A stretch of 64,000 nt of DNA from UBA1181 sp045601045 (GTDB taxonomy: Bacteria; Bacteroidota; Bacteroidia; Bacteroidales; Paludibacteraceae), in NCBI GenBank assembly GCA_045601045.1, contig JAZRZA010000071.1, forward strand, positions 1 to 64,000, written 5' to 3'. The notes under the pieces were generated by a model, which was not told where the DNA came from, searched no databases, and saw only the letters and a list, made by a program, of their open reading frames with translations. Below are positions 35,668 through 44,818 of the stretch, piece after piece (position 1 is the first letter of the stretch; each line of letters starts with the position of its first letter). The position numbers were made by a program, and so were the translations under genes.

Positions 35668-35743
35668 GTAGAAGGGGCGTTTTGAAAACGCCCGAGGACC
35701 GCCGGTCATAACCATCTGGCCGTATGCCCTACGCCCCTTCTAC
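35668..35743. repeat. Palindromic intergenic element
   Basis: GTAGAAGGGGCGT (35668-35680) pairs perfectly with ACGCCCCTTCTAC (35731-35743). The terminal motif is shared with the element at 31904-32001. Confidence 0.6.
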
Positions 35744-35749
35744 ATCACG

Positions 35750-35782
35750 AAAAAAGGGGAACCCTTTCGGATCCCCCTTTCT
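35750..35782 (-). terminator. Terminator of the rplM-rpsI-rpsB-tsf unit
   Basis: On the minus strand AAGGGGGATCC and GGGTTCCCCTT enclose a GAAA-type loop (with mismatches), followed by a run of Ts. Confidence 0.75.
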
Positions 35783-35800
35783 CTATGATGAAGAATATGA

Positions 35801-36793
35801 TTATTCCTCGTTCAAAGTAAAGCGCTTGAATGCAGTAGCAGTCAAGTTCTTTGAAACTGATGCCATGTATTGAGCCACATTGATCTTAGACTCCTTAATG
35901 AACGCTTGATTCAACAAGGTTTGCTCCTTGTAGATCTTTTGGATACGTCCGTTAACGATACCATCGATCATAGGTTGCTTCAAGTTAGCAGCAGCTTGCT
36001 CAGCAACAGTTGCCTTGATCTCGCGAGCCTTAGCAGCTTGCTCAGCAGTGATCCAACCCTTCTCTTGGTTAGACTCGATGTGAGCCTCAGAGTCAACGTG
36101 AGCAGGATTGATTCCAGCCTTTTGCAAAGCGGCGTCAACTTGCTTTTGGATCAACTCAGCCTTAGTCTTCTCAGCAGCGATCTCACGCTCCTTCTCAACA
36201 TACTCAGCAGGAACATCCTTCTCAGAAACTGCGATAGGGTTCATAGCCGCAACTTGCATTGCGACATCTTTGTATGCTTGAGCATCCAAACCAGCCTCAT
36301 TGAAGGCAACAACTGATGCCAACATGTTTCCTGGGTGAATGTATGCTACTGTAGCAGCACCGTTCACGAACTCGTAGCAACCCAACTCCATCTTCTCACC
36401 AGTCACACCAGAACGGTCGGTGATCAATTGTTGGATAGAAGAGTTACCAATCATTGTAGCGTTCAAAGCCTCCAAAGATGCAGGCTTAGTCTCCATAGCC
36501 TTGTCCAAGATTTGCTTAGCCAATGCTACGAAATCAGCGTTCTTTGCAACGAAATCGGTCTCACACTTCAAAGCTACGACAGCGGCGAAATCACCGTTAG
36601 CGGCAGCCAATACACAACCCTCAGAAGCCTGACGGTCGCTTCTCTTTGCAGCAATTGCTTGACCTCTCTTGCGGATAAGCTCGACAGCCTTGTCGAAATC
36701 GCCGTTAGCCTCTTCCAAAGCCTTCTTGCAATCCATCATACCCGCACCAGTCATGGTACGCAATTTACTGATATCAGCCAATGAAACAGCCAT
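35801..36793 (-). CDS. tsf: Translation elongation factor Ts
   Basis: 330 residues from MAVSLADISKLRTMTGAGMM; an in-frame extension upstream is non-coding. The N-terminal UBA-like TGAGMMDCKKAL and the core KCETDFVAKN are diagnostic. It exchanges GDP on EF-Tu. It lies 19 bases after rpsB, a conserved pair. Confidence 0.97.
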   Translation of the reverse strand: MAVSLADISKLRTMTGAGMMDCKKALEEANGDFDKAVELIRKRGQAIAAKRSDRQASEGCVLAAANGDFAAVVALKCETDFVAKNADFVALAKQILDKAMETKPASLEALNATMIGNSSIQQLITDRSGVTGEKMELGCYEFVNGAATVAYIHPGNMLASVVAFNEAGLDAQAYKDVAMQVAAMNPIAVSEKDVPAEYVEKEREIAAEKTKAELIQKQVDAALQKAGINPAHVDSEAHIESNQEKGWITAEQAAKAREIKATVAEQAAANLKQPMIDGIVNGRIQKIYKEQTLLNQAFIKESKINVAQYMASVSKNLTATAFKRFTLNEE

Positions 36794-36812
36794 AATAATC
36801 TCTTTTTTAATA

Positions 36813-37643
36813 TTAATCTTCAGATACCTCAAACTTGCTAGCAACCTTAGCGTTAAGAGCGTCGCCATCTACGTTAGCCTTACCCTTCTTCGCTACTCTC
36901 TTTCTCTCCTTCTTCTCAGCAGGAGCCTCGCTAGCCTCGTTCTCTTCCTTCTCAACCTTTCTCTCGTCCAAGCCCTCCTTGATAGCACCGCAAAGTGCGT
37001 TCAAGATAACCTCTACTGACTTAGTAGCGTCGTCGTTAGCTGGGATTACGAAATCAACGTCGTTAGGGTTAGAGTTAGTATCTACGATACCATAAACTGG
37101 AATACCCAATCTCTTAGCCTCTCTTACAGCGATGTTCTCCTTAGTTGTATCAACTACGAACAATGCGGATGGAAGTCTTGTCATGTCAGCGATGCTGCCC
37201 AAGTTCTTCTCCAACTTAGCGCGTTGACGAGAGATTTGAAGTTTCTCTCTCTTAGAAAGGTTATCGAAAGTACCGTCGTTAGACAATTTATCAATAGAAG
37301 CCATCTTCTTAACCGCCTTACGGATAGTTGGGAAGTTGGTCAACATACCACCAGCCCAACGCTCAGTTACGAATGGCATAGCAACCTCAGCAGCCTTGTC
37401 AGCGACAACTTGCTTTGCTTGCTTCTTAGTTGCAACAAAAAGAATCTTCTTGCCCGATTTTGCAACTTGCTTCATTGCAGCAGCAGCCTCTTCAACCTTT
37501 GCTACAGTCTTGTGAAGATCAATAATATGGATACCGTTACGCTCCATGAAGATGTAGGGTGCCATAGCTGGGTTCCACTTTCTTTTCAAGTGACCGAAGT
37601 GACATCCTGCCTCTAATAATTCATCAAAATTAGTTCTTGACAT
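36813..37643 (-). CDS. rpsB: Ribosomal protein uS2
   Basis: 276 residues. LLEAGCHFGHLKRKWNPAM, HIIDLHKT and FVATKKQAKQVV with ERWAGGMLTNF are S2 landmarks. The C-terminus carries an acidic/basic extension (EKEENEASEAPAEKKERKR) beyond the usual end. 149 bases follow rpsI, and the unit may continue from rplM-rpsI. Confidence 0.97.
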   Translation of the reverse strand: MSRTNFDELLEAGCHFGHLKRKWNPAMAPYIFMERNGIHIIDLHKTVAKVEEAAAAMKQVAKSGKKILFVATKKQAKQVVADKAAEVAMPFVTERWAGGMLTNFPTIRKAVKKMASIDKLSNDGTFDNLSKREKLQISRQRAKLEKNLGSIADMTRLPSALFVVDTTKENIAVREAKRLGIPVYGIVDTNSNPNDVDFVIPANDDATKSVEVILNALCGAIKEGLDERKVEKEENEASEAPAEKKERKRVAKKGKANVDGDALNAKVASKFEVSED

Positions 37644-37792
37644 TTTTTTTACTTTTTAATCGTTTACATTCTTAATAATTACAATCCGTCGGTAGTCCGA
37701 AAACAAATACAATCCGAAGTCCGACCGATTTAGATACTAAACGTACTCTCTTATGAAGCCATGCCAAACAAGTGGCAAGCCCCATCCAAGCA

Positions 37793-38179
37793 CTAACGTT
37801 TACTGAACTGGAATCTCTTTCTAGCCTTAGGACGACCTGGTTTCTTACGCTCAACCTCACGGGCATCACGAGTCAAGAAGCCTTCAACCTTCAATGCTGG
37901 CTTGTTCTCAGCGTCAACTTTAACCAATGCGCGGGCGATAGCCAAACGCAAAGCCTCTGCTTGACCCTTGAAACCACCACCATCCAATACAGCCTTGATA
38001 TTGAACTTCTCAGCTGCGTTGATAGCATTCAACGGTTGCTTTACGACATATTGCAAAATTCCTGAAGGAAAGTATACAGTTACATCCTTGTTGTTGATAG
38101 TGATCTGGCCATTACCCTCACTAAGGTAAACGCGTGCAATAGCAGCTTTTCTTCTACCTACGGTATTAACTACTTCCAT
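37793..38179 (-). CDS. rpsI: Ribosomal protein uS9
   Basis: 128 residues. GRRKAAIARVYL at the N-terminus and the C-terminal basic tail KKPGRPKARKRFQFSKR, which reaches the ribosomal P site, are typical. It follows rplM by four bases. Confidence 0.97.
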   Translation of the reverse strand: MEVVNTVGRRKAAIARVYLSEGNGQITINNKDVTVYFPSGILQYVVKQPLNAINAAEKFNIKAVLDGGGFKGQAEALRLAIARALVKVDAENKPALKVEGFLTRDAREVERKKPGRPKARKRFQFSKR

Positions 38180-38183
38180 GTTT

Positions 38184-38639
38184 TTACTTAATTGAGTTTA
38201 AATCTAAAACTTTAGGTTGTTGAGCAGATTGCTCGTGCTCGCTACCAGCGTAAACGTAAAGGTTACCAAGAATAGCATCACCAAGACGGTTCTTAGGCAA
38301 CATACCCTTTACAACTTTTCTGATAAGCTTCTCTGGGCTCTTCTTCAAAAGATCACCAGGGGTGAACTCTCTTTGACCACCAGGATAACCCGTAAATCTC
38401 AAATAAATACGGTCAGTAGCTTTGTTACCAGTGATTTTTACTTTAGCTGCGTTGATAACAATCACGTTGTCTCCACAGTCTACATGAGGGGTGAAATTTG
38501 GCTTGTACTTGCCTCTCAAAAGCTTAGCAACTTTTGACCCCAAACGTCCCAATGATTGGTCCGCTGCATCTACGACAACCCACTCTTTCTTAACGGTTGC
38601 CTTGTTAGCAGAAATGGTTTTAAAACTTAAAGTATCCAC
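38184..38639 (-). CDS. rplM: Ribosomal protein uL13
   Basis: 151 residues. WVVVDAADQSLGRLGSKVAK and KIYLRF-like (RIYLRFTGYPGG) with MLPKNRLG are the L13 signatures. First gene of the unit, with a good promoter 97 bases upstream. Confidence 0.97.
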   Translation of the reverse strand: MDTLSFKTISANKATVKKEWVVVDAADQSLGRLGSKVAKLLRGKYKPNFTPHVDCGDNVIVINAAKVKITGNKATDRIYLRFTGYPGGQREFTPGDLLKKSPEKLIRKVVKGMLPKNRLGDAILGNLYVYAGSEHEQSAQQPKVLDLNSIK

Positions 38640-38735
38640 TTTAATTTGTTTTTAATTAGTTAATTAATCATTCACTCGCTTTCGGCTTCGGGCAAGCCTA
38701 CGGCATTTTGACTATTTTGGATAATAATTCGGTCG

Positions 38736-38766
38736 CGAATTTATCTAAAAAATTTCTTTCCGCAAA
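38736..38766 (-). promoter_or_regulatory. Promoter of rplM-rpsI
   Basis: On the minus strand TTTG (38766-38763), 19 bases, TAAATTCG (38743-38736), one base off the -7 consensus. Confidence 0.5.
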
Positions 38767-38833
38767 ATGTTTTTCCAATATTTATTCATCCGCGCCCATT
38801 CCCCACGCTATGGAAAAACACAATAATATTTCA

Positions 38834-39634
38834 CTATTTACAATTTTCTCCCCGCTCGATCGCCTTCGCCTCATTCCAATAACGGTCCATCTCCTCCAGC
38901 GGCATATCTTTCAACTCTTTTCCCTGCTTCAAGGTTTTTTCCTCCACATAATTGAAACGGCGGATAAACTTCTGGTTGCATTTTTCCAGCGCGTATTCAG
39001 GATTGATCTTATAGAGTCTGGCCGCATTGATCATACTGAATAGCAGGTCGCCGAACTCCTCCTCCATCTTCTCCGCATCCATACGGTCGATCTCGACCTT
39101 CAATTCGTCGAACTCCTCCTTGACCTTATCCCAAACCTGCTCCTTCTCTTTCCAATCGAATCCGACATTGCGGGCCTTATCTTGAATACGGTACGACTTG
39201 ATCAAAGCGGGCAATGCGTCTGGCACGCCGGAAAGGACACTTTTATTGCCATCCTTCTCCTTACGTTTGATCTGCTCCCAAGTCTGCTCCACCTCTCCCG
39301 CATTTTTCGCCGCGCCCTCGCCGAATACGTGCGGATGGCGGAAGATCAATTTATCGCACAACGAATTGCAGACATCCGCGATATCAAAATCGTTGGTTTC
39401 CGACGCGATTTTAGAATAGAAAACAATGTGCAGCAGCACATCGCCCAACTCCTTACGGATCTCTTTCTTCTCACTCTTCATGATCGCGTCACAGAGCTCA
39501 TAACACTCTTCTATGGTATTTGCCCGCAAAGACTCGAAAGTTTGCTTCTTGTCCCAAGGACACTTTTCCCTGAGCTCGTCCATCACCTCCAACAATCTCT
39601 GGAAGGCCTTCAATTTATCATCCATCGTATTCAT
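38834..39634 (-). CDS. mazG: Nucleoside triphosphate pyrophosphohydrolase MazG
   Basis: 266 residues with two MazG domains: the first with CPWDKKQTFESLRANTIEECYELCDAI (metal-binding E-E-x-x-E pattern) and a second around EEFDELKVEIDRMDAEKMEEEFGDLLFSM. It hydrolyses NTPs and dNTPs to monophosphates, clearing aberrant nucleotides. An alternative ATG lies three codons later. Confidence 0.93.
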   Translation of the reverse strand: MNTMDDKLKAFQRLLEVMDELREKCPWDKKQTFESLRANTIEECYELCDAIMKSEKKEIRKELGDVLLHIVFYSKIASETNDFDIADVCNSLCDKLIFRHPHVFGEGAAKNAGEVEQTWEQIKRKEKDGNKSVLSGVPDALPALIKSYRIQDKARNVGFDWKEKEQVWDKVKEEFDELKVEIDRMDAEKMEEEFGDLLFSMINAARLYKINPEYALEKCNQKFIRRFNYVEEKTLKQGKELKDMPLEEMDRYWNEAKAIERGENCK

Positions 39635-39677
39635 AGGCGAAAATATTAATATGCCAAACCCTGTATCGTTTAAATCA

Positions 39678-40868
39678 TCACGCCTCTTGCCATACCGTCA
39701 CCTTCTTCGGACCAAACTTCTCATTGAATCTGGCATAAAGGGTGAAGAATGGTAAAACAATATCGAACAAAGGTATGGAAAAGGCAAACTTACGCTCCTC
39801 CAAGGCATTGGAGGTTTTGCGGAATATCACCAACTGCATCACATAACGCATCAAAGCGATCAAAGCGACAATACCCATCGTGATGAATTCTCCCATCAAT
39901 GCCAACATACCCACCGAAAGGGCCGCCAACACATAATAGGCATATCTGGAAATCATCTCCATAGAGATACGGAACTTCGTGCCGAACTTATATCGCGCAT
40001 AAGTAGCCATCTGTCGTTCTCGTTGATACATAAACGACTTCATAGAGATGTCGCGGTGAGACCAAGTAATCGCATCCGCATCCGCGCAAACTCGCGTATT
40101 AGCGTCCGTCGCGATGTCGCGGATCAAAAGGTCATCGTCGCCATCCTCCAAAATCAAATGGGAGGAGAATCCCTTCTTCTCATCGAACAAAGACTTCGTA
40201 TAGGAGAGGTTACCGCTGGTTCCGCGATAGGGTTTTCCGCTGAGTGCGAATCCCATAAAACGCATAGATTGGAACATCGTGTCATAAGCGATCAGCTTAT
40301 CCAAGAAACCATTGTTCTGTTTATGGCCCATATAACCCAATACCACAGAGGTTCCGCTCGCGTAATTACGCATCACATGGGCCAACCACTGCTTACTCGC
40401 AGGTTCACAGTCAGCGTCCAAGAAGAGCATGTGATCATAGTGCGCAGCCTTGATACCCACGGAAATACACATCTTCTTGCGGCTCACGTACTTGGCGCCC
40501 ATCGGCAAAAAAGTCTGGTATAAATTAGGGTACTTCTCCATTAAATTCTTCAACAAATCGGTACTCTCATCGGTAGAACCGTCGTTCACGACGATCACCT
40601 CGAATTTAGGATAAAGCTGTCCCAAAACGGCCGGCAAGAAACGGGCGAGATTCTCCGATTCGTTTCTAGCGCAAATAATCACAGAAACGGGCGGTTTCGC
40701 GGAGGAAAGACGCACATCGTTCCGATCCATTCTCTTCTTTAAGCGAGCAATACCATTAAAGTAGCGCAAATAGAAATAGGCTTGTATCCCGAGGACGAAG
40801 ACAAACAGTCCCAATACCACCCAAATATAAATAGGATACTCAACTAAACTATTCAAATATTCTTCCAT
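39678..40868 (-). CDS. Membrane glycosyltransferase, family 2
   Basis: 396 residues from the ATG at 40868 (a start five codons upstream is possible). One N-terminal membrane helix (IYIWVVLGLFVFVLGIQAYF) precedes a GT-A domain with SVIICARNESENLARFLP, NDGSTDES and DADCEP (the metal-binding DxD-like site), and a QRERQ-like segment (YQRERQMATYAR). Two or three membrane helices close the protein. It adds a sugar from a nucleotide donor to an envelope acceptor; the exact product is unknown. It sits alone among housekeeping genes. Confidence 0.85.
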   Translation of the reverse strand: MEEYLNSLVEYPIYIWVVLGLFVFVLGIQAYFYLRYFNGIARLKKRMDRNDVRLSSAKPPVSVIICARNESENLARFLPAVLGQLYPKFEVIVVNDGSTDESTDLLKNLMEKYPNLYQTFLPMGAKYVSRKKMCISVGIKAAHYDHMLFLDADCEPASKQWLAHVMRNYASGTSVVLGYMGHKQNNGFLDKLIAYDTMFQSMRFMGFALSGKPYRGTSGNLSYTKSLFDEKKGFSSHLILEDGDDDLLIRDIATDANTRVCADADAITWSHRDISMKSFMYQRERQMATYARYKFGTKFRISMEMISRYAYYVLAALSVGMLALMGEFITMGIVALIALMRYVMQLVIFRKTSNALEERKFAFSIPLFDIVLPFFTLYARFNEKFGPKKVTVWQEA

Positions 40869-40940
40869 ACAACAGACACACATGTGGACATCAGTCCAAC
40901 ATTAACACTTGATTTGTGGGTTCTATATTAATATAAATGT

Positions 40941-40969
40941 CGTGAAGCGCCCCAACGGAGCGCCTCACG
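40941..40969 (-). terminator. Hairpin after lysA
   Basis: CGTGAGGCGCTCC pairs with GGGGCGCTTCACG (one or two mismatches). No U-tract follows, so it may be a weak or factor-dependent terminator. Confidence 0.5.
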
Positions 40970-40977
40970 ATCACCAT

Positions 40978-42147
40978 TTATTTAAATTCAGTGGAGAGAT
41001 AGCCCTTAGGCAATCGTCTCAAATTATAGCCGGAGGCCATGATCTCACCATACGCTCCAGCGGAACGGATAGCCAAATAATCACCTCGTTTCGTACCATT
41101 CAAAAGGATCTCCTTGTCGAAGACGTCAGAAGACTCGCAGATAGGACCAACCACATCATACTTCTCCTCGTCGGCATCGGAAGAGATGTTCTCGATACGG
41201 TGGTAAGCATCGTACAATGCAGGACGGATCAAATCGGTCATACCGGCATCCACAATGGCGAATTGCTTCTCCTTGCCCTTCTTCACGTAGGTAACCTTCG
41301 TGATCAAACTACCGCATTGCGCCACCAAAGAGCGACCTGGCTCGCAGTGCATGGTTTGTCCAGCACGCAACTTCAAGTGTTTGCCGAACAAGCGGAAGTA
41401 TGATTCGAAATCCGCGATCGGCATATGGTTAGGATGCTCGTAATTGATACCCAATCCGCCACCGATATTGATGTTCTCCAACTTTACGCCCCAAGACTCG
41501 AATTTATCTTGCAAATCGTTCACACGCACGCAAAGGTTCTCAAATGAACTGAGGTCGGTGATTTGCGAACCGATATGGAAATGCAAACCGATCAACTTCA
41601 AATTCTTCATACCGGCGATCATCTTCACAACAGACTCCAAATCATCCATATTGAAGCCGAACTTGTTCTCGTTCAGACCAGTGGTGATATAGTGATGGGT
41701 GTGGGCATCCACATTCGGATTGACACGCAATTCGATGTTCGCGATCTTTCCCTTGCAGGCCGCCAACTCGTTGATCACCTCCAACTCCGGGATAGACTCC
41801 GCATTGAAGCAGAAGATATTATACTCCAAAGCCAAATTGATCTCAGGATCAGTCTTTCCTACGCCAGCGAAAACAATCTTCGAAGCGGGGAAACCAGCCT
41901 CAACAGCCGCCTTCACCTCATTACCGCTCACGCAATCAGCGCCAAAGCCTTTGCTTGCTATAATAGACAACACCTTGGGATTGGCGTTCGCCTTTACCGC
42001 ATAGTGTACCTCTACCTTATTCTCACTGGATTCTTTCTTCACCAAATCCAATGTCTTATTCAATAACTCTACATCATAGTAGTAGAAAGGTGTCTGCACC
42101 TTCTCGAATTTTTCCACGGGGAAAATTCCCTTCACAACCTGTGCCAT
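40978..42147 (-). CDS. lysA: Diaminopimelate decarboxylase
   Basis: 389 residues, PLP enzyme making lysine from meso-diaminopimelate. YAVKANANP holds the Schiff-base lysine. HFHIGSQI and GGGLGINYEH follow, then CEPGRSLVAQCG and GPICESSDVFD, the catalytic Cys segment. It starts directly after the lysC stop codon, so the two are translationally coupled. Confidence 0.96.
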   Translation of the reverse strand: MAQVVKGIFPVEKFEKVQTPFYYYDVELLNKTLDLVKKESSENKVEVHYAVKANANPKVLSIIASKGFGADCVSGNEVKAAVEAGFPASKIVFAGVGKTDPEINLALEYNIFCFNAESIPELEVINELAACKGKIANIELRVNPNVDAHTHHYITTGLNENKFGFNMDDLESVVKMIAGMKNLKLIGLHFHIGSQITDLSSFENLCVRVNDLQDKFESWGVKLENINIGGGLGINYEHPNHMPIADFESYFRLFGKHLKLRAGQTMHCEPGRSLVAQCGSLITKVTYVKKGKEKQFAIVDAGMTDLIRPALYDAYHRIENISSDADEEKYDVVGPICESSDVFDKEILLNGTKRGDYLAIRSAGAYGEIMASGYNLRRLPKGYLSTEFK

Positions 42148-43461
42148 TTAAAACAATTTACTATTTAACTGGTTCAACGCTAAGTTTTTATCTTTATCAC
42201 CCACCAAAAGAGTGATGTTATGCAAGCTACCTCCGTAAGAGATCATTTGCACAGGCAACTCCTTCACCGCCTCCAAGACAGTATTGGAAGCGCCCTCGCC
42301 ACTTCGCATATCACCCACCACGCAGATGATGGTCATATTCTTATTCACAGTCACCGTGCCGAAAGTCTTCAAATCATCCACGATCTCCTCCAGATATTTA
42401 TCGTTGTCAATCGTGATGGAGACACCAATTTCGGATGTGGTGATCATATCGATCGCAGTCTTATGCCCCTCGAACACCTCAAAGACACGACGCAAGAAGC
42501 CATGCGCCAAAAGCATCTTCACGGATTTGATCTTAATCATGGTAATGCCATCCTTCGCGGCGATCGCCTTGACAGCGCCGTTCGGCATCTCGGAAGAGAC
42601 ATAAGTGCCCTCCTTCTCCGGTTGAGTGGCGTTCATCAGGCGGATAGGCATATTGGCCAACTTAGCGGGCAAAATGCACATCGGATGGATCACCTTATCC
42701 AAGAAATAGGAGAGTTCGGCGGTCTCGTCGAAATTCAAAGACTTAATGCTGTGCGCATCCTTCACGACGGAAGGATCGATATTGTAGATACCATCGGTGT
42801 CACTCCAAATCTGCACCTCTTCCGCACGGGCCGCCACACCAATCAAAGTCGCGGAGTAGTCACTACCTCCGTTGCCCAAATTATCGATCTCGTTGTAGGC
42901 GTTGCGGCAAATGAAACCCTCCGTCACGAAGACATCGGCAGACTTACCCGCCTCCATCAACTCGGAGAGAGTTCCCTTGATGAAATTGACATCCGGTTCG
43001 TCATTTTTGTCGGTCTTCATAAAATCCAAAGCGTTCAAATGCTTCGCCTTCACGCCGATACACGACAAATAGGCTACGAAGAGTTCCGAAATCAACAACT
43101 CACCCTGTGCGACGATAATCTTCTCCTCGTACTTGGTAAATAGTTCCTTCGCTGTCTCGCGGACCACCGAGAAGGAGTTATCCACCACCTTCTTCATCTC
43201 CACCTTTTTCGCATTGTCGGAGAAGAGGTCGTCCACCAACTTCACATATTGAAGTTCCAGATTATTCATCAACTCCTTCGCGCCATCCACATTCTTCTTG
43301 TAGAGGTAATCAGCCACCTCCGCAAGCGATTGACGGGAACCGTTGATAGAAGAGAGGACAACGATGTCGCCCTTTCCCTTCAAAGCGGCGACTTGCTTTG
43401 CCACCTCTTGGATCTTTGCGGCGGAAGTCAAAGTGGAACTTCCATATTTCAATACTTTCAT
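42148..43461 (-). CDS. lysC: Aspartate kinase (monofunctional)
   Basis: 437 residues. The kinase domain carries KYGSSTLTSA at the N-terminus, where most relatives have KFGGTS, then FICRNAYNEIDNLGNGGSDYSA and IWSDTDGIYNIDP. Two ACT domains occupy the C-terminal 150 residues (IKIKSVKMLLAHGFL and later VNKNMTIICVVGDM), implying feedback control, most likely by lysine. It phosphorylates aspartate at the head of the lysine-threonine-methionine pathway. It lies 21 bases after purT and abuts lysA. Confidence 0.93.
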   Translation of the reverse strand: MKVLKYGSSTLTSAAKIQEVAKQVAALKGKGDIVVLSSINGSRQSLAEVADYLYKKNVDGAKELMNNLELQYVKLVDDLFSDNAKKVEMKKVVDNSFSVVRETAKELFTKYEEKIIVAQGELLISELFVAYLSCIGVKAKHLNALDFMKTDKNDEPDVNFIKGTLSELMEAGKSADVFVTEGFICRNAYNEIDNLGNGGSDYSATLIGVAARAEEVQIWSDTDGIYNIDPSVVKDAHSIKSLNFDETAELSYFLDKVIHPMCILPAKLANMPIRLMNATQPEKEGTYVSSEMPNGAVKAIAAKDGITMIKIKSVKMLLAHGFLRRVFEVFEGHKTAIDMITTSEIGVSITIDNDKYLEEIVDDLKTFGTVTVNKNMTIICVVGDMRSGEGASNTVLEAVKELPVQMISYGGSLHNITLLVGDKDKNLALNQLNSKLF

Positions 43462-43482
43462 ATCCTATGATTTCAAATTTTA

Positions 43483-44664
43483 CTAAATCTCAATCTTTAA
43501 TTTTCCGTACATTTGGTTCACCTTTTCCCTCGCCTCCTCCACGGATGCACCTCTGGCCAACAACACCGCCATACGACGATGGTCGTGAACATCAGGTTTT
43601 CCGAAGATACGGATGGAGGTATCCGGCAACGAAAGCGCCTCGTCCAAACCTTCAAATGTGACATTTTCGCTATCGCCTCTCACCACAACTGCCTTTGAAG
43701 CGGATGGGCCATGGAATGCGATGTTCGGAATAGGCAAACCAAGGATGGCTCTCACGTGCAACGCGAACTCAGAAAGGTCTTGTGAAATCATGGTCACCAT
43801 TCCCGTGTCATGCGGACGAGGAGAGACCTCACTGAAAATCACGTCATCGCCCTTGACGAACAACTCCACGCCAAAAATACCACGTCCGCCCAATGCGTCC
43901 GTAATCTTCTTCGCGAACTCCTGCGCCTTCTCCAAGGCACCGGTGTTCATCGGTTGTGGCTGCCAAGATTCCTGGTAGTCGCCATCCTTTTGCCAGTGGC
44001 CGATAGGAGGCAAGAAACTGGTACCATCCTTATGGCGGACAGTCAACAGGGTGATCTCGTAATCGAAATCCACGAATCCCTCAACAATCACCTTTCCGGC
44101 TCCTGCTCTACCACCCTCTTGGGCGATGGTCCAGGCTTTCTCAATATCCGCTTCACTCTTGATAACGCTCTGTCCGTGTCCGGAAGAGCTCATAATCGGT
44201 TTCACCACGCAAGGGATGCCAATCTGCTTCACAGCCTCCAGATATCCCTCTTTGGTCGCGGCGAAACGGTATGGGGAAGTTTTAAGTCCCAACTCCTCCG
44301 CCGCCAAACGACGGATACCCTCACGGTTCATCGTAAGGAAAGTGGCACGGGCAGTAGGTATGACATTGTAGCCCTCCTTCTCCAACTCCACCAAAGTGGA
44401 TGTAGCGATCGCCTCCACCTCCGGGATGATGTAATCGGGCTTCTCTTCGGCAATGATTTCAGCCAATCGAACGCCGTCCAACATAGACAACACATACGAT
44501 TTGTGAGCGACCTGCATCGCAGGGGCATTCTCGTACTTATCAAGAGCAATCACTTGAATTCCAAGACGTTGCAACTCAATAGCCACCTCTTTACCCAACT
44601 CGCCAGATCCGCACAAAAGGGCTTTCTTTCCACCCTTCTTATACACTGTTCCGAATTTCGTCAT
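43483..44664 (-). CDS. purT: Formate-dependent phosphoribosylglycinamide formyltransferase
   Basis: 393 residues, ATP-grasp enzyme that formylates GAR with formate in purine synthesis. ALLCGSGELGKEVAIELQRLG opens the protein; SSGHGQSVIKS is the ATP-binding loop; FSEVSPRPHDTGMVT holds metal ligands. Its promoter has TTG and TACCTTTG. It leads the purT-lysC-lysA unit. Confidence 0.96.
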   Translation of the reverse strand: MTKFGTVYKKGGKKALLCGSGELGKEVAIELQRLGIQVIALDKYENAPAMQVAHKSYVLSMLDGVRLAEIIAEEKPDYIIPEVEAIATSTLVELEKEGYNVIPTARATFLTMNREGIRRLAAEELGLKTSPYRFAATKEGYLEAVKQIGIPCVVKPIMSSSGHGQSVIKSEADIEKAWTIAQEGGRAGAGKVIVEGFVDFDYEITLLTVRHKDGTSFLPPIGHWQKDGDYQESWQPQPMNTGALEKAQEFAKKITDALGGRGIFGVELFVKGDDVIFSEVSPRPHDTGMVTMISQDLSEFALHVRAILGLPIPNIAFHGPSASKAVVVRGDSENVTFEGLDEALSLPDTSIRIFGKPDVHDHRRMAVLLARGASVEEAREKVNQMYGKLKIEI

Positions 44665-44695
44665 ACTATCCGATTTTAAAAATTATTTTAAGGTC

Positions 44696-44727
44696 CAAAG
44701 GTAATCATTTGGACGGAAATCGCACAA
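44696..44727 (-). promoter_or_regulatory. Promoter of purT-lysC-lysA
   Basis: On the minus strand TTG (44727-44725), 21 bases, TACCTTTG (44703-44696), about 33 bases before the start codon. Confidence 0.45.
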
Positions 44728-44756
44728 TCAAAATGGATAAAAATACCATCTGTCCA

Positions 44757-44795
44757 AAAAGAAAAGGGGGAACGAGACACTTGTCCCATTCCCCC
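44757..44795 (-). terminator. Terminator of the GH9 gene
   Basis: On the minus strand GGGGGAA and TTCCCCC enclose a smaller GGGAC/GTCTC stem, followed by TTTTCTTTTT. Confidence 0.8.
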
Positions 44796-44818
44796 GTAAG
44801 AAATCCTTTATCAGAAGC

